In this document: piece by piece, positions 49,418-59,337 of the stretch | Layout: each line of letters starts with the position of its first letter | Numbering within the stretch: the first letter of the stretch is position 1 | Source of the DNA: Nitrospirota bacterium | GTDB taxonomy: Bacteria > Nitrospirota > Thermodesulfovibrionia > Thermodesulfovibrionales > JdFR-88 | Assembly (NCBI GenBank): GCA_021813405.1 | Contig: JAKAKS010000041.1 | Coordinates: 1-60,773 of the forward strand | Direction: 5' to 3' | DNA: 60,773 nucleotides | Made by a program: the position numbers and the translations under genes | Notes under the pieces: generated by a model | The model's input: the letters and a program-made list of their open reading frames with translations, nothing else | The model's database searches: none | What the model was told of the DNA's origin: nothing

Positions 49418-52183
49418 TTAAAAGGCGTTGCCTATGCTGAAGTGAAGCTCGCCTACGGACTCCCCAGGCTGCCTGCTCAGTTTTACACCATAATCAAGCC
49501 GCAGCGGGCCAACCGGTGTTGTTATCCTGAAGCTGAGCCCGGTAGTGAATTTAAGGCTGGTCAGGTTCATGTTGAAAACGTTTGGCCACACGTTGCCCAT
49601 ATCCAGGAACGGGGCAATCCCTATGGTTTTTGTAATGGCAGTCCTCAGTTCCACATTGCCCTGCAGGAAGGCGTTGCCGCCAAGCGGCGTGCCGTCCAAA
49701 CCCTTGGGGCCAAGAGTGTCCTGGGCGTAACCACGCACGCTGTTTCTGCCGCCCAGGAAGAAACGCTCCACTATGGGCAGCTCGCTTGTATTGCCAATGC
49801 CTTTTGCCATGCCGATTTTCTCATCCATAGCCAGCACGAACAACCTGGAGAGGTCCAAATACTCGCTGCTCTGGGCCACGGCCTTGATAAAGTTACTTTG
49901 GGACAGCAGAAACGGCGTGGCATATTTCAGCGATGCCCCGGCAAATATCCCGGTTTTGGGATTGAAAGGGTCGTCCCTGGAATCAAAGAACAAGGCCGGG
50001 CTGATGCCGCTTATGGCCCTGGTGCCAACATCCTCCCTGGTTATAATTGCATCCGGAGCCACATCATAAGTGTTTACCCATGTAAAATCGTAATAGAGCT
50101 GTCCCTTTACCCTGGCGCCCAATTTCCGCTCTACCCCGGCGCTGGCTGTGTACCTTGTGAGTTTATATATGACCTCGCCCGTATCGAAGTTCTTTTCGGT
50201 GCGGTTTTCGGCCAGCAAAAACGCCCGGAACGGCTGCTTTGCGCCCAGAAACCACGGTTCAGAGAAGTTAAGTATAGCCCGCCTCTCCATTGTGCTGCCC
50301 TCAAATCTGAGGGACCCCGCCATGTCCCGCCCGAAGAGGTTGTTATATGATAGCTGCGCAAACCCGCGCTCTTTTTCGTAATCGCCATAGCCAGCGCCAA
50401 ACTCAACTGCGCCGGGCTTACCCTCGCTCACCTTGTATGCCACGTCAACCGTATCGCCATGCCTTCCAATTATCTCTGTGTCCACGCTGTTAAATATTCC
50501 AAGCTCGTAGAGATGCTGTTTCTCGGTAAGAAGCGTGTTGTAGCTGAAAGGGCTGCCGTCCTTGTGGGCAAGCTCCCGCCTGATTACCCAAAGCTTTGTA
50601 TTTTTATTGCCGATCACAACGCTCTTGCCGAAATAGAGCTTGTGCCCTTCGGTTATCTTGTAATCTATATATGCGCCGTCGTTTCTGAACTCCCGCGTTA
50701 TGCCAACCTGGCAATCTGCATATCCCGCATTGTTGTAAATCGAAAGAATCCTGTACCGGGCAGTGGTAACGTCGTACTCGTTATAGATATCGCCTGGTTT
50801 GATCCTCAGCGCGGCCTGCGCCTGGCTTGCAAACTGTGCGCTGGCCCCCTCTACCTTCAATCCGGCAATCCTGTATTGCGCGCCCTTACTGATATTAAAT
50901 GTGATGTCCACTTTGCCTTTGCCGGCCGGGGCCACTTCCGGGTCCGACACCTTCGCGTCTATATAACCCAGACTGTTTAAAAGGTCTGCAATCTGGGATT
51001 TATCCTTATCCAGCAGGTCCGGGTTGTAAAGCCCGCCCTCTCTGAGCGAAAGCAGGGTTTTAAGCCTGGAGGCGTCTATATTAGTGCCGGTAAACTTTAT
51101 GGACCTCACCTTCACCTTTTCGCCCTCTGAAATGAAAAAATGGATCCGGTACAGGCCATCATGCTCAGAAAACACCGGCGCAATCTGCGCCCCGGGCAGG
51201 CCTTTTTGATTGTAGAGCGCCTTCATCCGCTGCACCGCCTCGTCAACCAGGTCGTTCCGGGCTTCTCCGGCATCCTCAAACGGAAGGGCTTTTCTCAACT
51301 TTTTTGTGCTCACAGCGCTGTTGCCGGTAAAGCTTGCCTGGTACCTTACACCGGGCTCCACGCTTACGTACAATATGCCGTTTGTCATGGCAAAGGGGCC
51401 GGTGAGGGGGTTGAGGTAGCCCTCTTCCCTGTAATTTTGCCTCAATTTCTCCAGGCGCGCCCTGATGGTGTACTGGTCATACCTGTCGCAGGGTTTTATA
51501 TCCAGCGCCCGCGCCGCTTCCGGGCCGCCATGGCCGATTATCTTCAGCCCGCGTATTACGGTTGCCTGGCCTTCATTCACGGTAATATTCAAATCCACCA
51601 GATACGGGTTTCTGCTTTTTTCACGTTGCACCCCGATATTTACGGAAGCGTCCGGATAACCGTACTGGGACAGGGCGTCTTGCAGACTTGCAGAGGCCCC
51701 GTTGATAAGGGCATACCTCATGAAGGCCCCAGCCTTAAACGGCAGATGTGCGGACAGGAATTTTTTCGGCGCACGCCCGCTTATTTTGAAACTTATCTTG
51801 CCTATTACATCCTTTTCTCTGACCTTTACGATGATCCTGCCCGGACGGGCATCATCCGAATCAACCTCTATGTACTCGAAAATCCCTTTTTTAAAAGCCC
51901 TTTTTATCCCACGCCTCAGGTGCACGGGGATTATCGTTTTCGCGGAGTTGAGGCACAACATATATATAAGCTCGCTTTTTTTTATCGAATAAAGCCCTTC
52001 CACATCTATCTGCCTTATGGGTATCTGGCCGGACTGCGGCGCGTTGCCGATTGCGGGCGCAGGAGAAGAAGGCGGGCCGGAAACGGCAGCCCAGGCAGTA
52101 CAAGGCGCAAGCAACAGGGCGCACATAAAAAGCAATTTAAATTTTGAAATTTCAAACCTCAAATTATTTTCTCTTTCATTCAA
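49418..52183 (-). CDS. Omp85 outer-membrane assembly protein (TamA/BamA type) with about seven POTRA domains
   Basis: 921 residues. A repeat-derived N-terminal extension precedes the signal peptide (about 17-33, ending 'TAWA'). About seven POTRA-like repeats follow between 45 and 590; each starts with a strand like 'IDVEG', 'ISFKISG', 'LKIIG', 'FTGNS', 'IKFTGT', 'LKVEGA' or 'VVIGN' and ends with 'EG(E/Q)'-like turns. A 16-strand barrel (590-921) has the loop-6 motif 'VRGY' and a C-terminal 'IGNAF' with terminal Phe. BamA has five POTRAs and TamA three. It follows tamB (8-base overlap), hence TamA-like by context; it could be the BamA of this organism. Confidence 0.87.
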   Translation of the reverse strand: MNERENNLRFEISKFKLLFMCALLLAPCTAWAAVSGPPSSPAPAIGNAPQSGQIPIRQIDVEGLYSIKKSELIYMLCLNSAKTIIPVHLRRGIKRAFKKGIFEYIEVDSDDARPGRIIVKVREKDVIGKISFKISGRAPKKFLSAHLPFKAGAFMRYALINGASASLQDALSQYGYPDASVNIGVQREKSRNPYLVDLNITVNEGQATVIRGLKIIGHGGPEAARALDIKPCDRYDQYTIRARLEKLRQNYREEGYLNPLTGPFAMTNGILYVSVEPGVRYQASFTGNSAVSTKKLRKALPFEDAGEARNDLVDEAVQRMKALYNQKGLPGAQIAPVFSEHDGLYRIHFFISEGEKVKVRSIKFTGTNIDASRLKTLLSLREGGLYNPDLLDKDKSQIADLLNSLGYIDAKVSDPEVAPAGKGKVDITFNISKGAQYRIAGLKVEGASAQFASQAQAALRIKPGDIYNEYDVTTARYRILSIYNNAGYADCQVGITREFRNDGAYIDYKITEGHKLYFGKSVVIGNKNTKLWVIRRELAHKDGSPFSYNTLLTEKQHLYELGIFNSVDTEIIGRHGDTVDVAYKVSEGKPGAVEFGAGYGDYEKERGFAQLSYNNLFGRDMAGSLRFEGSTMERRAILNFSEPWFLGAKQPFRAFLLAENRTEKNFDTGEVIYKLTRYTASAGVERKLGARVKGQLYYDFTWVNTYDVAPDAIITREDVGTRAISGISPALFFDSRDDPFNPKTGIFAGASLKYATPFLLSQSNFIKAVAQSSEYLDLSRLFVLAMDEKIGMAKGIGNTSELPIVERFFLGGRNSVRGYAQDTLGPKGLDGTPLGGNAFLQGNVELRTAITKTIGIAPFLDMGNVWPNVFNMNLTSLKFTTGLSFRITTPVGPLRLDYGVKLSRQPGESVGELHFSIGNAF
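52143..52165. repeat. AT-rich palindromic repeat, copy B (start of the Omp85 gene)
   Basis: Copy of 49386-49408 (22 of 23 identical). On the minus strand it encodes 'LRFEIS' at residues 8-13 of the Omp85 protein. Flanking bases before the palindrome (aaagagaaaataat / aaaggagaaaaaat) are also alike in both copies. Confidence 0.8.
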
Positions 52184-55100
52184 ACCTGAACCTGAAGCTC
52201 AAGTCTCCGCCCGTGTCGCCCTGTTCGTCACGCAGGCCGATGAGGGAAATGTTTGGCGCAAGCGTGTATTCCAGCTTTATTACCTGCTCTTCGGAGCCTA
52301 TCGGGGCCGAGTATGTAACATATAGCCTGTCGCCCAGCAGGCGCTTTGATACTGTCACCCGCGGGGTAACGGAACCGGTGGATTTGGATATGGACGGCTC
52401 TATCCGGAAGCGGTCTATCCCGGTAAGGCTCTTAAGCCGCTTGCTTACCACATCCTGGATCTTTCCTGTTAGAAAAGCTGTTGCCTCCGCCGCGCCTATG
52501 CCGCCCCCAATGCCCGCCCCGCCCTGCGTAACATCGCCAAGCGCCAGCAGGGAAAGTATGCTCATCTCCTCCAGGTACGGGTCCGAAGTGAAAGCCAGAT
52601 TGAACCTGTCCAGATTGCCGGACATGCTCACCCGTATGGTATAGCCTTTCAGCACGGTGCGGGCCGCCACATCCAGCACGGGGTTTATCCTGTTGGGGTC
52701 GGCAAATATGACGGAAGCGTGTTCGATCTCGAACTCGTTGTTCCTGAAAAAGAGCTTGCCGGAGCTGGCCTCCACCCTGCCCAGGGGAATTGGATCGGCA
52801 AGCGTACCATTAACAGTCAGGTCTATGGAAAGCGGAGCCTGCGCCAGGTTGTTATAAATCCTGATGTTTTTAGCCCCCTGTATCCTTACGTTAAGCCTGG
52901 TACTGCTGAAAGCGCTGGAAGATGGCAGGGAAGCCTTCTTTTTAAATATCAGGGATTGCCAGTCCACATCCCTCGCATAAACTGCTTTTGCTATAGAAAG
53001 GTCCCCGGCCAGCATATAGTCCTGCTTGCCCGCGTCCCCCTTGAATATGAGATTTCCGCCCGCCGTAAGGTCAACCCCTTTTATATTGGTGTTAACATCG
53101 CTTATTACGCTTTCCAGATAGAAGCGGGCCGGGCGGAAAAGCCCCGTCAGGTAGACCACCCCGGCCATGTCAACATCACCTCCGCCTATCTTCCCATTGA
53201 AGTTTTCAAGGACCAGCCTGTTTTCATCAACATGCAGGTAAGCGGACGTGATCCTCAGGTCCTGAGGGATGCCCTTGAAGGCCAGGTCGCCGTCTGTAAT
53301 TGTCAGCCTTCCGCCCAGGGTGGGGTTGTTCCAGTCCCCTCCGGCATGCATCGAAAAAACGGCGGAGCCCGACAGCTTGCCCAGGCCTGCTGTAAACACT
53401 TTGAACGGGGCCAGCGAGGTCTTTCCCTGAAGGCTGAAATCTATGCTTTTGCCGATCACCGCCCTGCCGGAAGATTTCAGGAACGTCTGGCCGCTGGACA
53501 GCGAAATATTTTGCAGCGTAATTGTCTTGCCATTGATGGACGCCCTTATTGGCGAATCGGCCACAAAACTCTGGCCATATGCGGCAAAATTGAGATGGTC
53601 CAGAACCAGCGAGCCGTTTGCCCCGTACCTGTTGCCAGACACCGCTATGCGGCCTCCAAGGCCCACCAGCAGGTCCGGGGGCGGGTTGGCCAAAAAGGCC
53701 GCGGCCAAGTAATCATATCTCCCGCTTTTCAGCTGCACGCTGGCGTTCCACGGCAGGTCTTTGGTAAGCAGGGCTGAACCTTTGATTACCAGGCTTCCCC
53801 CTTGCAGCCCGGCATCCACGTCCAGCTTTTTCCCGTTTAGGGCCACGTTGAAATCCCCCGGCTGCATTTTCAGTGTGCCGAAGAGTCCGCCAAGCACCCT
53901 GCCATGAATTGCTATCGAAGGATTGTCCAGAGTGCCATCTCCGCTGGCGGTAAACGAAACCATCAGTGAAACGGACTTTTTGTTCTTTTCAGTTTTGGCC
54001 CCGGAAGGCACCTCATTGGCGCGCAGCAACTCAGCTGCGTCTATCACCGGGGAACTGGCCTGTAAACGGAAGCTGTGGTCTTGATTGAGCACCCCGGATA
54101 CAGACAACTCCGACCGCCCGTCCTTAAGCAGGGCGTTTTTTAACGTTAAGGCCCCACCGCCATAGGAAAGGAAGGCGTCAGCGCTGGAAATGGCCAGCCC
54201 ATTATAGCTTGGCTCCGCAATATGGACCTTGCCGGCTAAAACCGGCTTTACCCCTTGCAAGGCGAATTGGGCCGAAAGCTTGCCGCCGGCGCTCATTCCC
54301 GGTTTAAAGAGCAGGGCCAACTGCGCCACATCTGCGGAGTCCATCGAAACCGCCAGGGCGTAAGAAGGGTTTTTGAACATGAACGGCCCGGTGGCCTGCG
54401 GGAAATCCACACTGCCTTTAGCGCTTATGGTCTGGCCGCCAAGCTTTGCCGTAAAGGAGCTTATCGCCAGGCCTTTTGTCGTATAATCCAGCGCCGCGTC
54501 CACAGCGCCCAGCCTGAATTTCTGATATCTGATGTCCGCTGAGGTAAACCGGCCCATAACACGCGGGGCCTTGAACGTGCCTGAAATCTGTCCGGAAAAC
54601 TGCCCGCCGCCAAGCACGCCTGTTATGTCCGGCGCGGTCAAGTCCCTTATGTCCGGGGTTACAAGATTGAAGGCCATATCAATGGAATTGTATTTTGTGT
54701 CCAGCGCGCCCTTTGCGTTAACCACCGATTTTGCGGTGATGGCTTTAAGTGAGGAAAATATTACCTTGTCGCCTGCAATCGCAAAATCCCCCTGCACAGT
54801 CCTTATGCCTTCCGGCACGCCGGGGCCGGGCCTGGTACTGACATGCAGGAAATGGCCTTCAGGGGCAAACACACGGCCGGAACTGAATATACCCCCAGAA
54901 AGCCTCCCATCCGGCAGCGGCAGATCGGCATTCAGGAAACCACGGGTAAACCGGTTTGTGCTGACACCCGACACATCAGCCTTCAGCACGATATTGTCCG
55001 GGCCTTTCAAATTCACGGCAAACCGGGCGTCCACCTTGCCGCCGTAAGCCTCCGCCTTTATATTGGAAAAGCCCAATACGCCCTTTGAATAAGATGTATT

Positions 55101-56135
55101 GAAGCTGGCGTAATCGGTGGCCAGCCCGTAAATCGCGCTTTTCTTGAGCGAGCCGGAACCACTGCCTTCCAAATCAAGCACAGGCCCTTTCAGAGTGCCG
55201 CTTACGTCCGCCGCGCCGGTTATGGGCACATCTGCCTTTACCGCCTCCAGAAGCGTTTGCACCTGGAAACCGCCTTTGAATTTAATGTCTATATAGGTTT
55301 TCTGAAACCCTGCCGCGGACAGCTCCGGTATTTTTATCTGGCCGCTTGCATCAAGCCTTCCGGACCCCGGCCCCTTGAGGCGAAGGATATTTTTCACAGT
55401 GGACGGAAGCAACCCAACGCTGGCGTCCAGGTAGAGGCCCGTTTTTCGAGAATAATAGCCGTGGGCCTCAAGGCTGGACCCGCCGGTCTCCACGTCCAGT
55501 TTGTTGATATTGGCCCGTTGTGCGTCAAATGTCACGGACAGGGCCCTGACGCTGCCGTTTAACTCCGGGATGCCCTTTGCGTCCAGCCGCAACAACTTGG
55601 CGTGCGCCATTACGCTGACCTTGCCAAAGGTGAACACCTGGGCATCAAGGCCGGAGGTTGCAACGGACAGTCCTTCCTGCGGCCCGCTGTACCGGACGTT
55701 TCCGGAGCGTATATCCAGGGATTTCACCCTGATTCTGAAACCTTTTTGGCTGCTACTGCCCTGCAGCGTCTTAAAATGAGCCAGATTGCCTGCGCCGATA
55801 TCCGCATCGGGGTTGTCGGCAACAACGCGGCTGAACAGAAGGGTTTTGTCCAGCAGCCCGGAGAGGTCTACGTATGCCTTCACCTCGCCGGCGGAAAATA
55901 TTTTCTTGCCGTTTTCATCAAATATCCTTGGGTTTTTTACTCCGACGTACAGGGGAAAAGGGTTGATGAAGATATTGTCCACAAGCAGCTGATACCCGGT
56001 TGCGGCCTCAAACCCGGTAACGGCCGTCCGTTTAAGGGAGTTGGACACCTCCGGGCTCCTTAGTACTATAAACAGGACTGCAAAGGCCGCTAGCAGCGCC
56101 AGAACAGCGGCCATTCTCTTTTTGACGGCTCTCAT
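52176..56135 (-). CDS. tamB: TamB-family (DUF490) envelope-spanning lipid-transfer/assembly protein
   Basis: 1319 residues. One N-terminal inner-membrane anchor (about 8-25, 'MAAVLALLAAFAVLFIVL') is followed by a very long repetitive beta-rich body of the AsmA/TamB type and the C-terminal DUF490 domain: 'YTIRVSMSGNLDRFNLAFTS', 'ILSLLALGDVTQGG'. TamB forms a hydrophobic groove across the periplasm, helps insert autotransporters and moves phospholipid. It ends by overlapping the Omp85 gene by 8 bases, the usual tamB/tamA pairing (here tamB comes first). First gene of the tamB-omp85-surA set. Confidence 0.92.
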   Translation of the reverse strand: MRAVKKRMAAVLALLAAFAVLFIVLRSPEVSNSLKRTAVTGFEAATGYQLLVDNIFINPFPLYVGVKNPRIFDENGKKIFSAGEVKAYVDLSGLLDKTLLFSRVVADNPDADIGAGNLAHFKTLQGSSSQKGFRIRVKSLDIRSGNVRYSGPQEGLSVATSGLDAQVFTFGKVSVMAHAKLLRLDAKGIPELNGSVRALSVTFDAQRANINKLDVETGGSSLEAHGYYSRKTGLYLDASVGLLPSTVKNILRLKGPGSGRLDASGQIKIPELSAAGFQKTYIDIKFKGGFQVQTLLEAVKADVPITGAADVSGTLKGPVLDLEGSGSGSLKKSAIYGLATDYASFNTSYSKGVLGFSNIKAEAYGGKVDARFAVNLKGPDNIVLKADVSGVSTNRFTRGFLNADLPLPDGRLSGGIFSSGRVFAPEGHFLHVSTRPGPGVPEGIRTVQGDFAIAGDKVIFSSLKAITAKSVVNAKGALDTKYNSIDMAFNLVTPDIRDLTAPDITGVLGGGQFSGQISGTFKAPRVMGRFTSADIRYQKFRLGAVDAALDYTTKGLAISSFTAKLGGQTISAKGSVDFPQATGPFMFKNPSYALAVSMDSADVAQLALLFKPGMSAGGKLSAQFALQGVKPVLAGKVHIAEPSYNGLAISSADAFLSYGGGALTLKNALLKDGRSELSVSGVLNQDHSFRLQASSPVIDAAELLRANEVPSGAKTEKNKKSVSLMVSFTASGDGTLDNPSIAIHGRVLGGLFGTLKMQPGDFNVALNGKKLDVDAGLQGGSLVIKGSALLTKDLPWNASVQLKSGRYDYLAAAFLANPPPDLLVGLGGRIAVSGNRYGANGSLVLDHLNFAAYGQSFVADSPIRASINGKTITLQNISLSSGQTFLKSSGRAVIGKSIDFSLQGKTSLAPFKVFTAGLGKLSGSAVFSMHAGGDWNNPTLGGRLTITDGDLAFKGIPQDLRITSAYLHVDENRLVLENFNGKIGGGDVDMAGVVYLTGLFRPARFYLESVISDVNTNIKGVDLTAGGNLIFKGDAGKQDYMLAGDLSIAKAVYARDVDWQSLIFKKKASLPSSSAFSSTRLNVRIQGAKNIRIYNNLAQAPLSIDLTVNGTLADPIPLGRVEASSGKLFFRNNEFEIEHASVIFADPNRINPVLDVAARTVLKGYTIRVSMSGNLDRFNLAFTSDPYLEEMSILSLLALGDVTQGGAGIGGGIGAAEATAFLTGKIQDVVSKRLKSLTGIDRFRIEPSISKSTGSVTPRVTVSKRLLGDRLYVTYSAPIGSEEQVIKLEYTLAPNISLIGLRDEQGDTGGDLSFRFRFE

Positions 56136-56239
56136 TTCAATCGTTTTATAATATAAAAAAATTGAGGAAAATTAAAGGGATTTCACGCACAGCCCTTGAT
56201 TAACAGCAGGCGTTTATGGTACAAAAAAGAAGGACCTTA

Positions 56240-56311
<72 letters not shown>

Positions 56312-56321
56312 TTTAAAAATC

Positions 56322-56357
56322 AAGGGGTTAACCGCTTGCGGCTGGCCCCTTTTTCAT
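56322..56357 (+). terminator. Terminator after tRNA-Val
   Basis: GGGGTTAACCGC / GCGGCTGGCCCC hairpin (with G-U pairs) around a short TT-centred loop, then TTTTTC. Same layout as the tRNA-Glu terminator. Confidence 0.8.
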
Positions 56358-56367
56358 TTAGATTGTG

Positions 56368-56550
56368 CTAACCATTTTCTTCGCGCAGCCTTTCAACCGT
56401 GTTGTCATAGCCGGTTGTCTTGCACACTCCCACGCGCAGGTCATTAATGCCTTTGCCGTCAAGGTCGCAGGGATAAATCCTCCACGGATAATGCTCATCG
56501 TGGGAGTGCATATGCCTGTTATAAACTGTTTCGGTGAGATAGTTTAGGAA
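56368..56550 (-). pseudogene. 3' relic of an FG-GAP/VCBS-like gene beside tRNA-Val
   Basis: An open frame without a convincing start reads 'HYPWRIYPCDLDGKGINDL' then 'RVGVCKTTGYDNTVERLREE' and stops at 56368. The first part matches the calcium-loop style of FG-GAP/VCBS repeats (D-x-D-G-x-G). From the internal ATG (56511) only 47 residues remain and no ribosome site is seen. It is best read as the tail of a larger gene lost by recombination next to the tRNA. Confidence 0.45.
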
Positions 56551-56556
56551 TTAAAT

Positions 56557-57225
56557 CTACGCCTTTAACAGGCTCACGGCCCAAACGGCCAAAAAGAACA
56601 CAAAGGCAAGCGCGCCGTAGAGGGCCGGGCGGGCTTTAATGCCGCCCTCTTTAGTAAACCCCTTAAAGGCGGTGATGAATGCGGTAATCACCCAGCCTAA
56701 AAAACCTATCTCGGCCAGGATGGACCAGAAGACCGACGGGGCAAGATCCTTCTTGAACACAGCCATAAGCTTCCGGTACTCTGCCTGCCGGGCTTCAGGC
56801 TTAATGGAGCCGTCCGCAACCAGCATCTGCGATTCCAAGGTGGCAAGTTTGTCATCGCACCTGTTAATCCAGTTCTTGCCGGGAGTAAAAACGCTCCGGT
56901 CGGCGTAAAAGGAACTCCTGATGTCCCCATAGGCGATAAGCGCCCAGTCCGGCTTGCCTTCTTTTTCAAACTGCTGGCCTATGGCCCACAGCCTTCCGGC
57001 AGATTTTTCCATATATGGGGAGAACGGGAAATAGAAGTGCATGGAGGTATCGTACTCGCGCATGGCAAGCTTCATGTTGCTGGCGGCATAATACCCTTCG
57101 CCCTCATTATAATGATGGGCCGCCATGTACACCACCCTGGCAAATACCATAACCAGGGCGATTGCCATTATTATAAGGACACCAAGGATTTTCTTTTTAT
57201 CCAGGCCCATTAATAAATCTAACAT
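56557..57225 (-). CDS. Hypothetical inner-membrane protein
   Basis: 222 residues from ATG 57225 (longer starts up to 57312 are open but look non-coding). One helix near the N-terminus ('ILGVLIIMAIALVMVFARVVYM') and two at the C-terminus enclose a soluble middle part rich in Tyr/Trp ('FSPYMEKSAGRLWAIGQQFEKEGKPDWALIAYGDIRSSFY'), which has a helical-repeat look. No family name is offered. It is divergent from tig. Confidence 0.72.
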   Translation of the reverse strand: MLDLLMGLDKKKILGVLIIMAIALVMVFARVVYMAAHHYNEGEGYYAASNMKLAMREYDTSMHFYFPFSPYMEKSAGRLWAIGQQFEKEGKPDWALIAYGDIRSSFYADRSVFTPGKNWINRCDDKLATLESQMLVADGSIKPEARQAEYRKLMAVFKKDLAPSVFWSILAEIGFLGWVITAFITAFKGFTKEGGIKARPALYGALAFVFFLAVWAVSLLKA

Positions 57226-57435
57226 ATTCAGGGTAAAGCCGTTCCCATGTTTTACCATTTGAAAATTGCCGTACCCTGGGGAAGCGGGCCGTTGCAGAAG
57301 CAACCTGCTCAATAGAGAGAAAAAGGGTTGATGGATACAGGATTAAAGTAATATGTTTTATTGCACAACTCTATGATTTTCTTGGAGAATTTGACAAATT
57401 ACCATTTCCCGGTTTAAGCTATACAAGGAGGATTA
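57226..57435. promoter_or_regulatory. Divergent intergenic region before tig
   Basis: A TTGACA at 57391-57396 with TTTAAG 16 bases later is a possible tig promoter, but it would give almost no leader. The ribosome site AAGGAGGA (57425-57432) of tig is strong. The true promoter may lie further upstream, in 57330-57390. Confidence 0.35.
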
Positions 57436-58731
57436 ATGCTTAAAAACATAGAGGAAGTCAGCCCAACAAAAAAGAGGCTGGTGATCGAGATCCCGCCAGC
57501 CGAGATCGAAAAGGAGATTGGGGACTCCCTGGCCCGGCTGCGGCAGCGCACCAGAATACCGGGATTCAGGGCAGGTAAGGCCCCGATGTCCCTTATCGAA
57601 AAAAAGTTCGGAAAGGACGTGGAAGGGGAAGTGCTTCAGCACCTTATACCCAAACATTATTCGGCGGTGCTGAAAGAGGCGGACTTAAGGCCTATTGCGG
57701 ACCCGGTATTTGAAAACGCGGGGGAATTCAGGAAAAACGAGCCCTTTAACATGACCCTGGTGGTTGAGGTGTTCCCAAAGATCGAAAATCTCAAGTACAC
57801 CGGCATAAAGGTAAAAGAGATAGACACCCCGGTAACAGATGCCGAGGTTGATGATGTTATTAAAAGGCTGCGTGAGGACAAGGCGGTATTCGAGCCCACG
57901 GAGGCCCCCCTGGCTGAAGGGGATTTGGCCATTATGGATTACAAAGTGGAAGGCGAGGAAAAGTCCTTCGAGGGACAGGTGTTCAAGATAGGCTCCACGT
58001 CCATGCCGAAAGAGTTTTCGGACGGGCTTACTGGCAAGAAGAAGGGCGATGCCTTCGATTTGACCATCAAATTCCCTGACGATTACCCGGTAAAGGAAGC
58101 GGCCGGCAAGGAGCACGTATTCCATATCACGTTAAAAGATGCTAAAAAGATAAAGCTGCCCGATCTTGACGGGGAATTCGCAAAGGATCTGAACCGGGAG
58201 AGCATTGAGGACCTGAAAACCCACGTGCGCCAGGAAATCCAGAACTCCAAAAAGGCGGCTCTTAAAAAGATGCAGAAGGCCGAGCTTATGAAGAAGCTGG
58301 TTGAGGAAAACGACTTCCCGGTGCCTGAGGGCATGGTTGAAAGCGAAGTCTCCCATCTGGCAAGCGAAGCGGCCAGCCAGGCCGTTTCCGGTATCGCGGC
58401 GGGCCAGGCTGAAGGACAGGCCGGGGCGGAAAGCAAGGCGCCGGACATGACAAAGCTGAAGGAAGAAAAGAGGCCGGATGCCGTAAGAAACGTAAAAGCC
58501 AGCATCCTGCTGGAGACAATCGGCCGCAAAGAGAATGTTAACGTAACGGAAGAGGACGTTAGGGAAAGGGTAGCCGAGCTGGCCAAAAGGCTTGGCGTTA
58601 CCCCGGAATATGTAATCAAATACTACATATCCAGGCACGGCTCCATGGACGCAATGAAACATGCGGCATATGAAGAGAAGGTAATGGACATGCTCCTTGG
58701 GCGCGCCGAATTCGAGAAGGTGGAAAAATGA
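57436..58731 (+). CDS. tig: Trigger factor
   Basis: 431 residues, ribosome-bound chaperone that meets nascent chains at the exit tunnel. The ribosome-binding loop '[11 protein letters not shown]' (GFRxGKxP signature) is at about residues 35-45. The FKBP-type PPIase domain (about 150-245: '[14 protein letters not shown]') and the C-terminal arms follow. A short Ala/Gly/Gln-rich insertion near 315-335 ('[17 protein letters not shown]') is not typical. Strong AAGGAGGA ribosome site. It leads tig-clpP-clpX and overlaps clpP by 4 bases. Confidence 0.95.
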   Translation: MLKNIEEVSPTKKRLVIEIPPAEIEKEIGDSLARLRQRTRIPGFRAGKAPMSLIEKKFGKDVEGEVLQHLIPKHYSAVLKEADLRPIADPVFENAGEFRKNEPFNMTLVVEVFPKIENLKYTGIKVKEIDTPVTDAEVDDVIKRLREDKAVFEPTEAPLAEGDLAIMDYKVEGEEKSFEGQVFKIGSTSMPKEFSDGLTGKKKGDAFDLTIKFPDDYPVKEAAGKEHVFHITLKDAKKIKLPDLDGEFAKDLNRESIEDLKTHVRQEIQNSKKAALKKMQKAELMKKLVEENDFPVPEGMVESEVSHLASEAASQAVSGIAAGQAEGQAGAESKAPDMTKLKEEKRPDAVRNVKASILLETIGRKENVNVTEEDVRERVAELAKRLGVTPEYVIKYYISRHGSMDAMKHAAYEEKVMDMLLGRAEFEKVEK

Positions 58732-59327
58732 GCATAGTGCCTATAGTGATAGAGCAGACCGGAAGGACCGAGAGGGCCTATGATATCTACTCCCGTCTTC
58801 TTAAAGACAGGATAATCTTCCTGGGCACGCCTGTTGATGATTACGTGGCCAACACGATCATTGCGGAACTGCTCTTTTTGCAGAGTGAAGACCCTGAAAA
58901 GGACATACATATTTACATCAACTCCCCCGGCGGCAGCGTTACGGCCGGGCTGGCCATCTACGACACCATGCAGTTCATAAAGCCGGACGTGTCCACGTAC
59001 TGCATAGGCCAGGCGGCCAGCATGGGCGCTCTTCTTCTTTGCGCCGGAAGCAAGGGGAAGAGGTTTGCCCTGCCCAACTCCAGGGTGATGATTCATCAGC
59101 CCACGGCCGGCTTTTACGGGCAGGCAACCGACGTTGAGATACACGCCAAGGAAGTCCTCAAGATGAAGGACTCCCTGAACAGGATAATGTCTTACCATAC
59201 GGGCCAGCCCATAGAAAAGGTGCATGCGGACACGGACAGGGACTTCTTCATGTCCGGCCAGGAGGCCAAGGAATACGGGCTGGTGGATGACGTTTTGAAA
59301 GCCGGCAAGATCAAACCAGTGTCTTAG
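58728..59327 (+). CDS. clpP: ATP-dependent Clp protease proteolytic subunit
   Basis: 199 residues, a serine protease forming a 14-mer barrel. The catalytic triad is complete: Ser in '[11 protein letters not shown]', His in 'RVMIHQP' and Asp in the later handle region near '[11 protein letters not shown]'. The oxyanion segment '[10 protein letters not shown]' is present. Little or no propeptide precedes the mature start. The start overlaps the tig stop (ATGA), and clpX follows 10 bases later. Confidence 0.97.
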   Translation: MSIVPIVIEQTGRTERAYDIYSRLLKDRIIFLGTPVDDYVANTIIAELLFLQSEDPEKDIHIYINSPGGSVTAGLAIYDTMQFIKPDVSTYCIGQAASMGALLLCAGSKGKRFALPNSRVMIHQPTAGFYGQATDVEIHAKEVLKMKDSLNRIMSYHTGQPIEKVHADTDRDFFMSGQEAKEYGLVDDVLKAGKIKPVS

Positions 59328-59337
59328 GGAGGCACTT

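Noticed and set aside
51140-52147. 335-codon open frame opposite the Omp85 gene
   Set aside because: Antisense to conserved POTRA repeats, with no ribosome site or recognisable domain.
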